In this document: one piece after another, positions 36,723-44,327 of the stretch
Numbering within the stretch: position 1 is the stretch's first letter
How the letters are laid out: every line of letters begins with the position of its first letter
Assembly (NCBI RefSeq): GCF_026157065.1
Contig: NZ_JANLGQ010000002.1
Span: 310,001 to 374,000 of the forward strand
Direction of reading: 5' to 3'
DNA length: 64,000 nt
Source: Enterococcus sp. HY326
Lineage (GTDB): Bacteria; Bacillota; Bacilli; Lactobacillales; Enterococcaceae
Program-made: the position numbers and the translations under genes
The notes under the pieces: generated by a model
The model's input: only the letters and a program-made list of their open reading frames with translations
What the model was told of the DNA's origin: nothing
The model's database searches: none

Positions 36723-36844
36723 TGGAAAAAGACTGTTTTTCTAGGTTAGTTAAGCGTTAAAGCTCATTTTTTTATTCTTGTGAATTTCTAAACGTTTCAA
36801 AAGCTTTGACGGTTTATATCAGCAATGCGTACGGCCTTTTTCCA
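36723..36844. repeat. Intergenic dyad with perfect 9-bp arms before the purine permease gene
   Basis: TGGAAAAAG (36723-36731) and CTTTTTCCA (36836-36844) are exact complements 104 bases apart. The region between contains further short dyads but no promoter of good quality and no purine-riboswitch core that I can recognise. Confidence 0.4.
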
Positions 36845-36868
36845 AAATGTTGAAAAGGATGGATTGCG

Positions 36869-38185
36869 TTGAAAGATAAAAAAGCTTTATTTCAGTACGA
36901 TGCAAAACTGCCGATTGCCGAAGCGATTCCAATGGGACTCCAGCATGTAGTAGCTGCGGTTGTTGGAATTGTCACACCGGGAATTATGATTGCCAAAGTT
37001 TGCGGGTTAAATTCCAGTGACACCACAATTATGATTCAGACATCCTTAATTTTTTCGGCAATAGCAACGGTAATACAATTATTTCCGCTTGGCGGTCGGA
37101 TTGGTTCCCGCTTGCCGGTCATGATGGGTGCTAGCTTTGCTTATGTGCCAATTCTCTTGGCAATTGGTGGTGACTTTGGTATTGGTGCCATTTTTGGTTC
37201 CCAGCTGATTGGCAGCTTAATCGTCATTTTGGTTGGACTATCCATAAAAAAAATCCGTGGACTCTTTCCGCCAATTGTCACAGGGACTGTCATCTTAAGT
37301 ATTGGCTTTTCCTTATTTCCAGTAGCAATCAAATATATGGCTGGCGGGGTAGGGAATCCAGACTTTGGCTCCATGCAAAATTGGCTAGTGGCACTTGTGA
37401 CGTTTATTGTTGTTTTTTACTTTAATTATTTTGGCAAAGGATTTTTGAAGCTATCGGCCATTTTAAATGGGATGATTATCGGGTACCTTTTGTCCTTGGC
37501 ATTGGGGATGGTGAGTTTTACTCCAGTTAGTGAAGCCGCCATTTTTCAAATGATTAAGCCCGGCTATTTTGGTTTAGAGTTTAAAATCGTTCCCATTCTG
37601 ACAATTATTGTGATGTTTGTAGTTGATGCAGTGCAGGCGATTGGTCAATTTACCGCAACGACCGTTGGAGCTATGGATCGGGAACCAACTGATAAAGAAT
37701 TATCTGGTGGTATCATGGGTAGCGGTTTCACTAATTTTCTAGGAAGTTTCTTTGGTTCTGTACCAGTGGCGACTTTTGGTCAAAATGTCGGCTTAGTTAC
37801 GGTGACCAAAGTAATTAATAAGTATGTCATGGTTTTTGCTTCAGCTATTTTACTGTTAGCAGGTCTATTTCCAAAAATTGCTTCTGTGCTAACAACGATT
37901 CCTTACGCTGTTATCGGTGGTGCAACAATTTCAGTTTTTGCCACGATTTCAATGACAGGGGTTAGAATGATAACTTCCCAAGAATTAACCGTTAGAAATA
38001 ATGGGATTGTAGGAATTTCCTTAGCCTTTGGAGTCGGTACGGCATTATCGGCTGGTTGCTTAGCTGGATTTCCAGATTGGGTAACGACCATTTTTGGTAA
38101 TTCAGAAGTAATCTTGACGACAATTATGGCGATTATTTTAAATCAGGTGCTCAAAGAAAAAGAGCCAGCTTCTGAGCTGAAATAA
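36869..38185 (+). CDS. NCS2 family purine (xanthine/urate) permease
   Basis: This 438-residue membrane transporter has about 14 hydrophobic segments. Motifs are GLQHVVAAVVGIVTPG at the N-terminus (QH motif), MMGASFAYVP, VDAVQAIGQF near 253 and the NAT signature FGQNVGLVTVTKV near 310, in which Gln-Asn-x-Gly and the final Thr-Lys set nucleobase binding. The pattern fits PbuX/UacT-type xanthine or urate:proton symporters rather than uracil permeases. Its place between the purine catabolic genes and the hydroxylase genes supports purine uptake. Start is TTG 36869 with AAGGAT eight bases upstream. Confidence 0.92.
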   Translation: MKDKKALFQYDAKLPIAEAIPMGLQHVVAAVVGIVTPGIMIAKVCGLNSSDTTIMIQTSLIFSAIATVIQLFPLGGRIGSRLPVMMGASFAYVPILLAIGGDFGIGAIFGSQLIGSLIVILVGLSIKKIRGLFPPIVTGTVILSIGFSLFPVAIKYMAGGVGNPDFGSMQNWLVALVTFIVVFYFNYFGKGFLKLSAILNGMIIGYLLSLALGMVSFTPVSEAAIFQMIKPGYFGLEFKIVPILTIIVMFVVDAVQAIGQFTATTVGAMDREPTDKELSGGIMGSGFTNFLGSFFGSVPVATFGQNVGLVTVTKVINKYVMVFASAILLLAGLFPKIASVLTTIPYAVIGGATISVFATISMTGVRMITSQELTVRNNGIVGISLAFGVGTALSAGCLAGFPDWVTTIFGNSEVILTTIMAIILNQVLKEKEPASELK

Positions 38186-38195
38186 AAAATACAGC

Positions 38196-38289
38196 AGGTC
38201 TGTGACAAAAGTTAATCAAATGGATGTTAAACTTTCTGTTCATTTATGGAAAAGACAAATTTTTTGGTTTTGACTTTTGTAACAGTCTT
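38196..38289. repeat. Intergenic inverted repeat, copy B of the TCTGTGACAAAAG family
   Basis: AGGTCTGTGACAAAAGTT (38196-38213) pairs with GACTTTTGTAACAGTCTT (38272-38289). It is among the best-preserved copies and occupies the gap between the purine permease and the NTPase gene. Confidence 0.7.
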
Positions 38290-38326
38290 GCGAATCTATT
38301 AAAGAGAGTAAGAAATGAGGACAGGC

Positions 38327-38890
38327 ATGGCTAATTTTTTTCTCGAAGGACCGAAGTTTTCAGGGAAATCTACGTTATTGCAAACGCTGCTTCAAACTAA
38401 TGGCGCTTTTTCAGGATTTTATGTGGAACGTTGGCTTGACAACAGAGGTCAAATTGTAGCGTTTGAGTTAAGAGATGCTGCATTCCTGCAGGCAGCACTA
38501 CCACCAATTCCAGAACATTTTTTTATAATCAGACAACCCCAGCCGCAATGGCAGACAGCTGTCTTTGAGAAATTTGGTTGCCGCTTATTAGAACAAGCAC
38601 AAGCTTCAGAAAATTTGATTCTCTTAGATGAAATCGGCGGTATTGAATTATTGGCACCGAATTTTATGAAACAATTATTAGCTATCTTACAGGGATCACA
38701 AAAGATTGTCGGTGTATTTAAAAGTGAAAAAAATTATCAAGAACAGCGGCAAAGACTGGCTATACCTTCTGAACTTGATGAAAAGCGGGCGACAGTGAAA
38801 GAAGCAATCCAAAAACAGGGGCAAATTCACCATTTCGATAGTGAAACTGCAGCCAAAGTCAACGCAAAGTTAATTGATTTTTTGGCATAA
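38327..38890 (+). CDS. Small P-loop NTPase (THEP1/nucleoside-triphosphatase type)
   Basis: This 187-residue protein has Walker A GPKFSGKST near residues 8-16 and Walker B LILLDEIGGIELL near 97. The arrangement resembles the archaeal/bacterial THEP1 nucleoside-triphosphatases. Such NTPases also occur beside molybdenum hydroxylase genes; a role in cofactor handling or purine nucleotide sensing is inferred. An in-frame ATG at 38315 would add four residues (MRTG); both starts have weak ribosome sites. It begins the second block of the cluster, before the ModE-like regulator. Confidence 0.75.
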   Translation: MANFFLEGPKFSGKSTLLQTLLQTNGAFSGFYVERWLDNRGQIVAFELRDAAFLQAALPPIPEHFFIIRQPQPQWQTAVFEKFGCRLLEQAQASENLILLDEIGGIELLAPNFMKQLLAILQGSQKIVGVFKSEKNYQEQRQRLAIPSELDEKRATVKEAIQKQGQIHHFDSETAAKVNAKLIDFLA

Positions 38891-38950
38891 TTTTTTTACT
38901 ATCCGCTATCTTTTTTGAGAATAACGAGATATTAAAAAGGAGGATTAAAG

Positions 38951-39328
38951 ATGACAGTGGATTTTGACTATACGTTGAGTCTCAAGTTGCGAAAAGAGAA
39001 AAACTTTTTCGGTCCAGGTGTAATACAGCTGCTCCAAGAAATCGAGCAGAGTCAGTCATTAAATGTAGCCGCAAAAAAAATGCAAATGTCATATAGCAAG
39101 GCTTGGCGGATTATTCAATATGCTGAAAGGGAATTGGGCTATTCATTGATTGATCGCAGTGTTGGAGGGAATAGCGGTGGCGGGTCGACTGTAACTGAGG
39201 CAGGTAAAAAAATCACACAGCAATATTTATCCTTCGAACAAAAAATGTATGCCAGGGCAGATCAATTATTTCAAGAAATTTTTGTTGAGGAACTGGAGGC
39301 GGAACAACGTGAAAGAAATTTTTCATAA
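38951..39328 (+). CDS. ModE-like DNA-binding protein without molybdate-binding domain
   Basis: This 125-residue protein is a LysR/ModE-type winged helix: GPGVIQLLQEIEQSQSLNVAAKKMQMSYSKAWRII has the helix-turn-helix (broken here by motif only: SLNVAAKKMQ then MSYSKAWRII), then DRSVGGNSGGGSTVTEAG, the wing typical of ModE. The C-terminal MOP domains that bind molybdate in ModE are absent, so metal sensing must be indirect or done by a partner. AAAGGAGG precedes the ATG. The gene overlaps xdhC by 20 bases, which couples the two. Confidence 0.88.
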   Translation: MTVDFDYTLSLKLRKEKNFFGPGVIQLLQEIEQSQSLNVAAKKMQMSYSKAWRIIQYAERELGYSLIDRSVGGNSGGGSTVTEAGKKITQQYLSFEQKMYARADQLFQEIFVEELEAEQRERNFS

Positions 39329-40304
39329 GTTTTGGGAATTATTACAGGATGGTCAAAATGTTGTACTAGTGACCATTATTGCAAGTGGCGGATCCGCCCC
39401 CAGAAAGATGGGCTCTCGCATGTTGGTGACACACGAAGGAATTGTCACTGGAACAATTGGTGGTGGCGCTGTAGAATATCAGTCGGAAAAAATAGCTCAG
39501 GCTTGTCTCAAACAACACGTAACCATCAGCAAAGAATTTCTTCTCAGTCCCAATCAAGCGGCTGATATTGGCATGATTTGCGGTGGTCAGGTCACCGTTC
39601 TTTGCCAGTTTTTTACAGCAGAAAACGAATCAGCAATTTCGATTGCAGCTGCTGTTCAGCAGGTCCTAGCTAGCGATAAATCTTTCTATTTATTGTCCTC
39701 CTTGAAGCAGGGGAAGCTGTTGTTATTTCTCGATGGTCGCTGGTTGGGTGAGGAATTACCTTTAGTTGATACGAAGGAGATAGCAGCAGGGGGCATCATT
39801 GAAATTGTAGAGGAGTCATATTATTCAGAGTTTGTTCAAGAGGCTGGACGAGTTTTTATATTTGGTGGCGGCCACGTTGCTCAGGCGTTAGTTCCGGTAC
39901 TGCATTACCTTGACTTTTCAACCGTTATTCTTGATGATCGTCCAGATTTTTTGACACAGGAATTGTTTCCCTTAGCCGAAGAACGAATTTTAGTAGATTT
40001 AGCAAATATTAAGACACAAGTTAAAATCACGGCGAAAGATTATGCGGTAGTTATGACACGGGGCCACTTGTTTGATCTTGAGCTAGAAGAGCAGCTATTG
40101 CAGACTAAAGCCCGTTATATTGGTGTGATGGGCAGTCGTCATAAAGTTGCTGCCCATATCAAACAATTACGGGAAAAAAAGTTTTTGGAATCAAGTATAG
40201 AGCGATTAACAATGCCGATTGGGTTGGCTATTGGAGCTCAGACACCAAACGAGCTAGCAATCAGTATTGCTGGACAGCTTATTGAAATTCGCAGTCAAAC
40301 TTAG
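39309..40304 (+). CDS. xdhC: XdhC/CoxI family molybdenum hydroxylase maturation protein
   Basis: This 331-residue protein has an N-terminal XdhC/CoxI domain (about 8-75) with ASGGSAPRKMGSRM and TGTIGGGAVEY, and a C-terminal Rossmann domain starting at GGGH 186-189 and ending near 320. XdhC binds molybdenum cofactor, protects it during sulfuration by a cysteine desulfurase and inserts it into the hydroxylase. The start is GTG 39309 with GGAGG nine bases upstream, inside the end of the ModE-like gene; a longer frame from 39249 would overlap more and has no ribosome site. The gene precedes a metal-type ABC transporter operon. Confidence 0.9.
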   Translation: MKEIFHKFWELLQDGQNVVLVTIIASGGSAPRKMGSRMLVTHEGIVTGTIGGGAVEYQSEKIAQACLKQHVTISKEFLLSPNQAADIGMICGGQVTVLCQFFTAENESAISIAAAVQQVLASDKSFYLLSSLKQGKLLLFLDGRWLGEELPLVDTKEIAAGGIIEIVEESYYSEFVQEAGRVFIFGGGHVAQALVPVLHYLDFSTVILDDRPDFLTQELFPLAEERILVDLANIKTQVKITAKDYAVVMTRGHLFDLELEEQLLQTKARYIGVMGSRHKVAAHIKQLREKKFLESSIERLTMPIGLAIGAQTPNELAISIAGQLIEIRSQT

Positions 40305-40324
40305 TTGAACAAAGGAGAATCGTG

Positions 40325-41347
40325 ATGCAATCAACCTTAGAAAAAAGAAAGAACGCCATTTTGTTAATATTAGGACTTCTATTTGTTGCAATCTTTATTC
40401 TATCTTTTTTCCTTGGGAAATATCCAATTACTTTTTCTGATTTTTTTCAAGCGGTCATCGCGCAATTTGCCGATGTGCCTCACACCTGGGATTCACAAAT
40501 TGATACGATTTTGTTTAATATTCGTTTTCCCCGCATTGTTATGGCGGTGGTGATTGGGGCTGGAATTTCAGTCGCAGGCGCAACTTATCAGGCTCTGTTT
40601 CAAAATCCAATGATTTCACAGGATATTTTAGGAGCTTCTCAAGGTGCCGCTTTCGGAGCAGCGATTGCATTATTTTTTTCGCTAAACTATTCTCTAGTAA
40701 TTGGTCTGTCCTTTGTTTTTGGAATTATAGCTGTGCTAATCGTCTTAGTCTTAGATAAAATCCTTAAAAACCAGACGACATTAAATTTAATCTTAATCGG
40801 AATGCTAGTCGGAACACTTTTTTCATCGGCAATTTCCTATTTGAAATTAGTTGGCGACCCGTTAAATACCTTGCCTGCGATTACCTATTGGTTGATGGGA
40901 AGCTTATCATCAATCAAGATAACGAATGTCTATTCTGCGGTGCCGCTAATTTTACTTGGGATGCTCCCGATTTTTCTATTGCGATGGCGCCTAAATGTGA
41001 TGACTCTTGGTGAAGAAGAAGCAGCAAGTCTTGGTGTCAACACCCAATTAATCCGGCTAATATTGATTTTTTCAGCGACGCTGATCACAGCAGCAGCTGT
41101 TTCTGTCAGTGGATTAATTGGCTGGGTAGGTCTGGTGGTTCCTCATTTTTCTCGCTTAATTATCGGTAATGACAACCGCCATAGCTTACCGGCAACGGCG
41201 CTGACAGGAGCCATTTTTTTACTAATAGTTGATGATTTAGCCCGAACCTTAACAACTAGTGAAATTCCTATTGGGATTTTAACTTCATTTATTGGTGCTC
41301 CAATTTTTCTTAGTTTGATTGCCAGAAATAGTCGAAGGGAGGTATAA
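40325..41347 (+). CDS. FecCD-type ABC transporter permease
   Basis: This 340-residue membrane protein of the BtuC/FecCD family has about ten helices. It shows RFPRIVMAVVIGAGISVAGATYQALFQNP near the N-terminus (broken into the RxPR and GA.LA.xG motifs) and SGLIGWVGLVVPHFSRL, the loop that contacts the ATPase. The family imports ferric siderophores, cobalamin, haem and, in MolBC, molybdate/tungstate. Given the molybdenum-enzyme context, molybdate is the favoured substrate, but this is inference. ATG 40325 is chosen over GTG 40322 from GGAG spacing. The ATPase follows after two bases. Confidence 0.88.
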   Translation: MQSTLEKRKNAILLILGLLFVAIFILSFFLGKYPITFSDFFQAVIAQFADVPHTWDSQIDTILFNIRFPRIVMAVVIGAGISVAGATYQALFQNPMISQDILGASQGAAFGAAIALFFSLNYSLVIGLSFVFGIIAVLIVLVLDKILKNQTTLNLILIGMLVGTLFSSAISYLKLVGDPLNTLPAITYWLMGSLSSIKITNVYSAVPLILLGMLPIFLLRWRLNVMTLGEEEAASLGVNTQLIRLILIFSATLITAAAVSVSGLIGWVGLVVPHFSRLIIGNDNRHSLPATALTGAIFLLIVDDLARTLTTSEIPIGILTSFIGAPIFLSLIARNSRREV

Positions 41348-41349
41348 GC

Positions 41350-42141
41350 ATGTTATTGCAAGTGAAAAATTTATCTTTTTCTTATCATAATCAAGCAATA
41401 TTAAAGAACCTTAGCTTCCAACTGGAGGGGAATCAATCTGTTTGTCTGTTGGGGAAAAATGGCATTGGCAAGAGTACTCTATTCAAATGCTTACTTGGTT
41501 TTTTAACACCTCAAACTGGGGAAATTTTTGTTGAAAAGCAGCCACTTAAAAAATCTGCTGTTGCTGAACGAGCCAAAAAAATTGCTTATATTCCTCAAAA
41601 GCAACAATCTGTCTTTTCCTTCACTGTTTTTGAGATGGTTCTAATGGGCACAACAGTTGGTCTGAAAGGATTTCAACAACCGGGAAAAAAGCAGTATCTA
41701 CTGGCGGAGCAAGCTTTAGAGAGGTTAAAGATTCAACATTTAAGAAATAGTATTTTTTCTGAGATTAGCGGTGGCGAACAGCAACTAACAATCATTGCTC
41801 GAGCGGTTGCTCAGCAAAGTAAAATCATCTTAATGGATGAACCCTGCGCCAATTTAGATTATGGCAATCAGGTGATGGTTTTAGAAATGATTGGTGAATT
41901 AGTAAAGCAAGGCTATTTGGTTATTCAATCCACCCATGATCCTAATCATGCTCTTCAATATGCGAATCAAGTATTGGTGATGCAAAAAAATGCACCACTT
42001 TTACAAGGTGCACCACAAGACATTTTAACTGCGGCAACATTGGAAAAAATTTATCATGTTCCAGTTACTCTTCATTGCATTGAGGAAACACATGAACAAG
42101 TTTGCTTACCGAAAAGGAGTCGCCATGTGGTCAATCTATAA
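41350..42141 (+). CDS. ABC transporter ATPase, FecE/MolC type
   Basis: This 263-residue ATP-binding subunit has Walker A GKNGIGKST at 35-43, Q-loop IPQKQQSVFSFTV near 79, signature ISGGEQQ near 140 and Walker B IILMDEPCANLD near 159. The first half follows the FecE/BtuD pattern that pairs with FecCD permeases. GGGAGG precedes the ATG. It overlaps the DUF364 gene by 17 bases. Together with the permease and the lipoprotein it forms a complete importer. Confidence 0.9.
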   Translation: MLLQVKNLSFSYHNQAILKNLSFQLEGNQSVCLLGKNGIGKSTLFKCLLGFLTPQTGEIFVEKQPLKKSAVAERAKKIAYIPQKQQSVFSFTVFEMVLMGTTVGLKGFQQPGKKQYLLAEQALERLKIQHLRNSIFSEISGGEQQLTIIARAVAQQSKIILMDEPCANLDYGNQVMVLEMIGELVKQGYLVIQSTHDPNHALQYANQVLVMQKNAPLLQGAPQDILTAATLEKIYHVPVTLHCIEETHEQVCLPKRSRHVVNL

Positions 42142-42856
42142 TCAGCTTATAGCAGGTATACCTGAAACTGCGAAAGTTCAAGATATCAGACGAACCTCCC
42201 GTTGGACATTGGTAGCAAGTGAGTGGGCAATTGGTTCAGCGATGTCTTTTCAAAAAGAAAACGGACAGTCAGAAAAATTTGTGGGGACAAGTTTAAAAAA
42301 GCTCGCCAGCTTAATCTTATCAGATGACTTGTCAGAAGCTAGTTTAGGGCTAGCTGCCATAAATAGCTTTTACAATCAAGAAAAGAAAATTTACAACACA
42401 TTTTCTGAGTATTCTTTGTTTAAAGAAGATGCCTTAAAACAAATTCACAATATGAAACAGCAGAAAGTAGGCATGGTTGGTCATTTCCCTTATATTGACC
42501 GGTTTCCGGAACTGAGAAAATTTACAACTGTATTTGAATTGGCGCCTCGTTTAGGTGATTTACCCGCAGAACGAGCGGAGGACTTATTGCCAAAAATGGA
42601 GACTGTATTTATTACAGCCTCTACTTTAGTGAATAAAACATTGCCACATTTATTAGAACTGGCTCAAGGGGCTCAAGTTATTTTAGTAGGCGCCAGTTGT
42701 CCGCTATCGCCGCACTTATTTTCGGCGGGTATTGAACAGATTGGCGGTACTTATTATCCATTATCGTTAACAGAGTTAGTAGAGAAAAAAACAGAGAAAC
42801 AACTGCCACTGAGCAAATTGGGAATTCCAGTATTGGCAGTTAAGGATGGAGTGTAA
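42125..42856 (+). CDS. DUF364/DUF4213 putative heavy-metal chelation protein
   Basis: This 243-residue cytosolic protein has an N-terminal DUF4213-like enolase-N-type domain (about 5-90) and a C-terminal DUF364 Rossmann-like domain (about 110-235). The latter shows KVGMVGHFPYIDRF and VFITASTLVNKTLPHLLELA, then VILVGASCPLSPHLF. Such proteins are often encoded with metal ABC transporters or molybdenum enzymes and are proposed to chelate a metal; no activity is established. ATG 42125 has AAAAGGAG five bases upstream and starts MWSIYNQL; longer in-frame starts lie deep inside the ATPase gene. Its nesting in the transporter operon suggests it receives or senses the imported metal. Confidence 0.85.
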   Translation: MWSIYNQLIAGIPETAKVQDIRRTSRWTLVASEWAIGSAMSFQKENGQSEKFVGTSLKKLASLILSDDLSEASLGLAAINSFYNQEKKIYNTFSEYSLFKEDALKQIHNMKQQKVGMVGHFPYIDRFPELRKFTTVFELAPRLGDLPAERAEDLLPKMETVFITASTLVNKTLPHLLELAQGAQVILVGASCPLSPHLFSAGIEQIGGTYYPLSLTELVEKKTEKQLPLSKLGIPVLAVKDGV

Positions 42857-42859
42857 AAG

Positions 42860-43987
42860 ATGAAAAAAACAAGTAAACAATGGCTTTTATCTGCCGGGTT
42901 AATCTTGAGTGTGTTATTGACGAGCGGCTGCAATCAAACTGCCACAACACAAGGTTCAAGTAGTAGTGCTGACAGTCAGACTTCCACTAGCGAAACTGTT
43001 ACAACTGAATCCAGTACAAGGACTTTTGTTGATTCAGCTGGTCGTTCGGTAGAAATCCCGGATACAATTTCCGCAATAGCTCCTTCTGGTCCTTTAGCAC
43101 AAATCGTGCTTTATACAAGTGCGCCAGATTTATTAGCAGGAATAGCTAGTCCTTTTTCTGATGCTGCAAAAGAGTACATTGATCAGAAATATTATGACCT
43201 GCCAGTCTTTGGTCAATTTTATGGAAAGAATGCCAATTTGAATATGGAAGCCTTGAGTGCAGCCAAACCAGATGTGATCATTGATATTGGTGAGAAAAAA
43301 GATACCGTGACAGAAGATATGGACAATCTGCAAGAGCAATTGCAGATTCCAACAATTTTTATTGAAGCGACATTAGACAATATGGCGACAACTTACGAAA
43401 AGCTAGGAGAATTGTTTGGCAATCAAACAGAGATGCAAGCCTTAAGTGAATACTGTGAGGATGTATTAGCAAACGCTGATAAAATTTCTTCTGAGCTTAC
43501 GGATAGTGAAAAGAAAACCGTCTATTATGCAACTGGTGATGCTGGCTTGAATACAAATGCAACTGGTTCTGTTCATACTCAAGTGATTGACAAAATTGGT
43601 GCAGTCAATGCTGCCGAAGGTATTGAAGCCGCATCATCCGGAGGTGGCTCCCTCATTTCTTTAGAGCAGCTTTTGCAATGGCAACCAGACTATATTATTG
43701 CTGGAACACAAGACTTGTATGATTTGATTACAACTGATGAATCTTGGCAGCAATTAACTGCGGTCCAAGAAGGAAATGTTTATCGGATACCTGATGAACC
43801 GTATAACTTTATCAATACACCGCCCTCTGTTAATCAAATAATCGGGATTCAATGGTTAGGCAATTTAATCTATCCCGAAAAATATGATTTTGACATCAAA
43901 GAAGAAATTCAGACTTTTTATGACTTGTTTTATCATGTAAGTATTACAGATGATCAAATGACCCAGCTGTTAAACAATGCAGAATAA
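42860..43987 (+). CDS. Substrate-binding lipoprotein of the FecCD-type transporter
   Basis: This 375-residue lipoprotein has a lipobox LTSGC with Cys24, a Ser/Thr-rich linker (about 28-52) and a periplasmic-binding-protein family 2 domain (about 55-370). That domain includes VDSAGRSVEIP, AAKPDVIIDIG and LLQWQPDYIIAGT, the standard two-lobe pattern of metal-chelate binding proteins with a rigid helix. It sits at the outer face of the membrane and delivers ligand to the permease. The ligand could be molybdate, tungstate, haem or a siderophore; context favours an oxyanion or metal for the hydroxylase. It is the last gene of its operon; about 340 non-coding bases follow. Confidence 0.88.
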   Translation: MKKTSKQWLLSAGLILSVLLTSGCNQTATTQGSSSSADSQTSTSETVTTESSTRTFVDSAGRSVEIPDTISAIAPSGPLAQIVLYTSAPDLLAGIASPFSDAAKEYIDQKYYDLPVFGQFYGKNANLNMEALSAAKPDVIIDIGEKKDTVTEDMDNLQEQLQIPTIFIEATLDNMATTYEKLGELFGNQTEMQALSEYCEDVLANADKISSELTDSEKKTVYYATGDAGLNTNATGSVHTQVIDKIGAVNAAEGIEAASSGGGSLISLEQLLQWQPDYIIAGTQDLYDLITTDESWQQLTAVQEGNVYRIPDEPYNFINTPPSVNQIIGIQWLGNLIYPEKYDFDIKEEIQTFYDLFYHVSITDDQMTQLLNNAE

Positions 43988-44067
43988 AACAGATGATAGT
44001 AATCAGTATTACCTAGCCTCACAAAATAATCTTGATCCGAAAAAGTAAAAATAAAGAATTAGTGCTC

Positions 44068-44108
44068 TCGGCCATGACGGCAAGAAATAATCAAACCGTC
44101 ATGGCCGA
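44068..44108. promoter_or_regulatory. Perfect 13-bp hairpin in the gap before xdh
   Basis: TCGGCCATGACGG (44068-44080) and CCGTCATGGCCGA (44096-44108) are exact complements around a 15-base loop. It is the most GC-rich element of the 340-base gap 43988-44327, which otherwise holds A/T tracts, a palindrome and the xdh promoter. The downstream T content is low (AAAATTTATTG), so it is a weak terminator at best and may instead be a regulatory or protein-binding site. Confidence 0.6.
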
Positions 44109-44253
44109 AAATTTATTGTAAAGAGTCCAATACAATATGTCTCAATTTTTAGTCGATAAAGCAGGGGATTGCGAAGGGAAGTAACGACTAAACTAGTAAT
44201 TAACTTTTTGTATATCAGACTAAAAAAAACCAAAAACAAAAAAAGTTTTTTTG

Positions 44254-44271
44254 CTGAAAAATATTTTTTAG
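44254..44271. promoter_or_regulatory. 18-bp near-palindrome upstream of xdh, shared with ssnA
   Basis: CTGAAAAATATTTTTTAG differs from the perfect palindrome at 25306-25323 at one base. It covers the -35 region of the xdh promoter. Confidence 0.7.
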
Positions 44272-44292
44272 TTAAAAAGACTATGATATAAT
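44264..44292 (+). promoter_or_regulatory. xdh promoter
   Basis: An extended -10 TGA TATAAT (44284-44292) is strong, and the surrounding TGATATAATCAAA is identical to that of the ssnA promoter. The -35 (TTTTTT at 44264-44269, 17-bp spacer) is poor and lies inside the shared palindrome, which would suit an activator or a repressor acting there. Confidence 0.6.
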
Positions 44293-44327
44293 CAAAGGAG
44301 AAATAATAGGAGAATTGAGGTGCAAAA

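Noticed and set aside
36717-36868. Classical purine riboswitch before the permease
   Set aside because: I looked for the conserved three-way-junction core (TATA...TATGG... and CTAC segments) and did not find it; only long dyads are present.
39249-39308. Longer start for xdhC
   Set aside because: The ATG at 39249 lies within the ModE-like gene without a ribosome site; GTG 39309 has GGAGG nine bases upstream and begins at the family boundary.
43988-44327. Molybdenum-cofactor riboswitch before xdh
   Set aside because: No multi-stem conserved structure could be recognised; only one simple 13-bp hairpin and A/T tracts.
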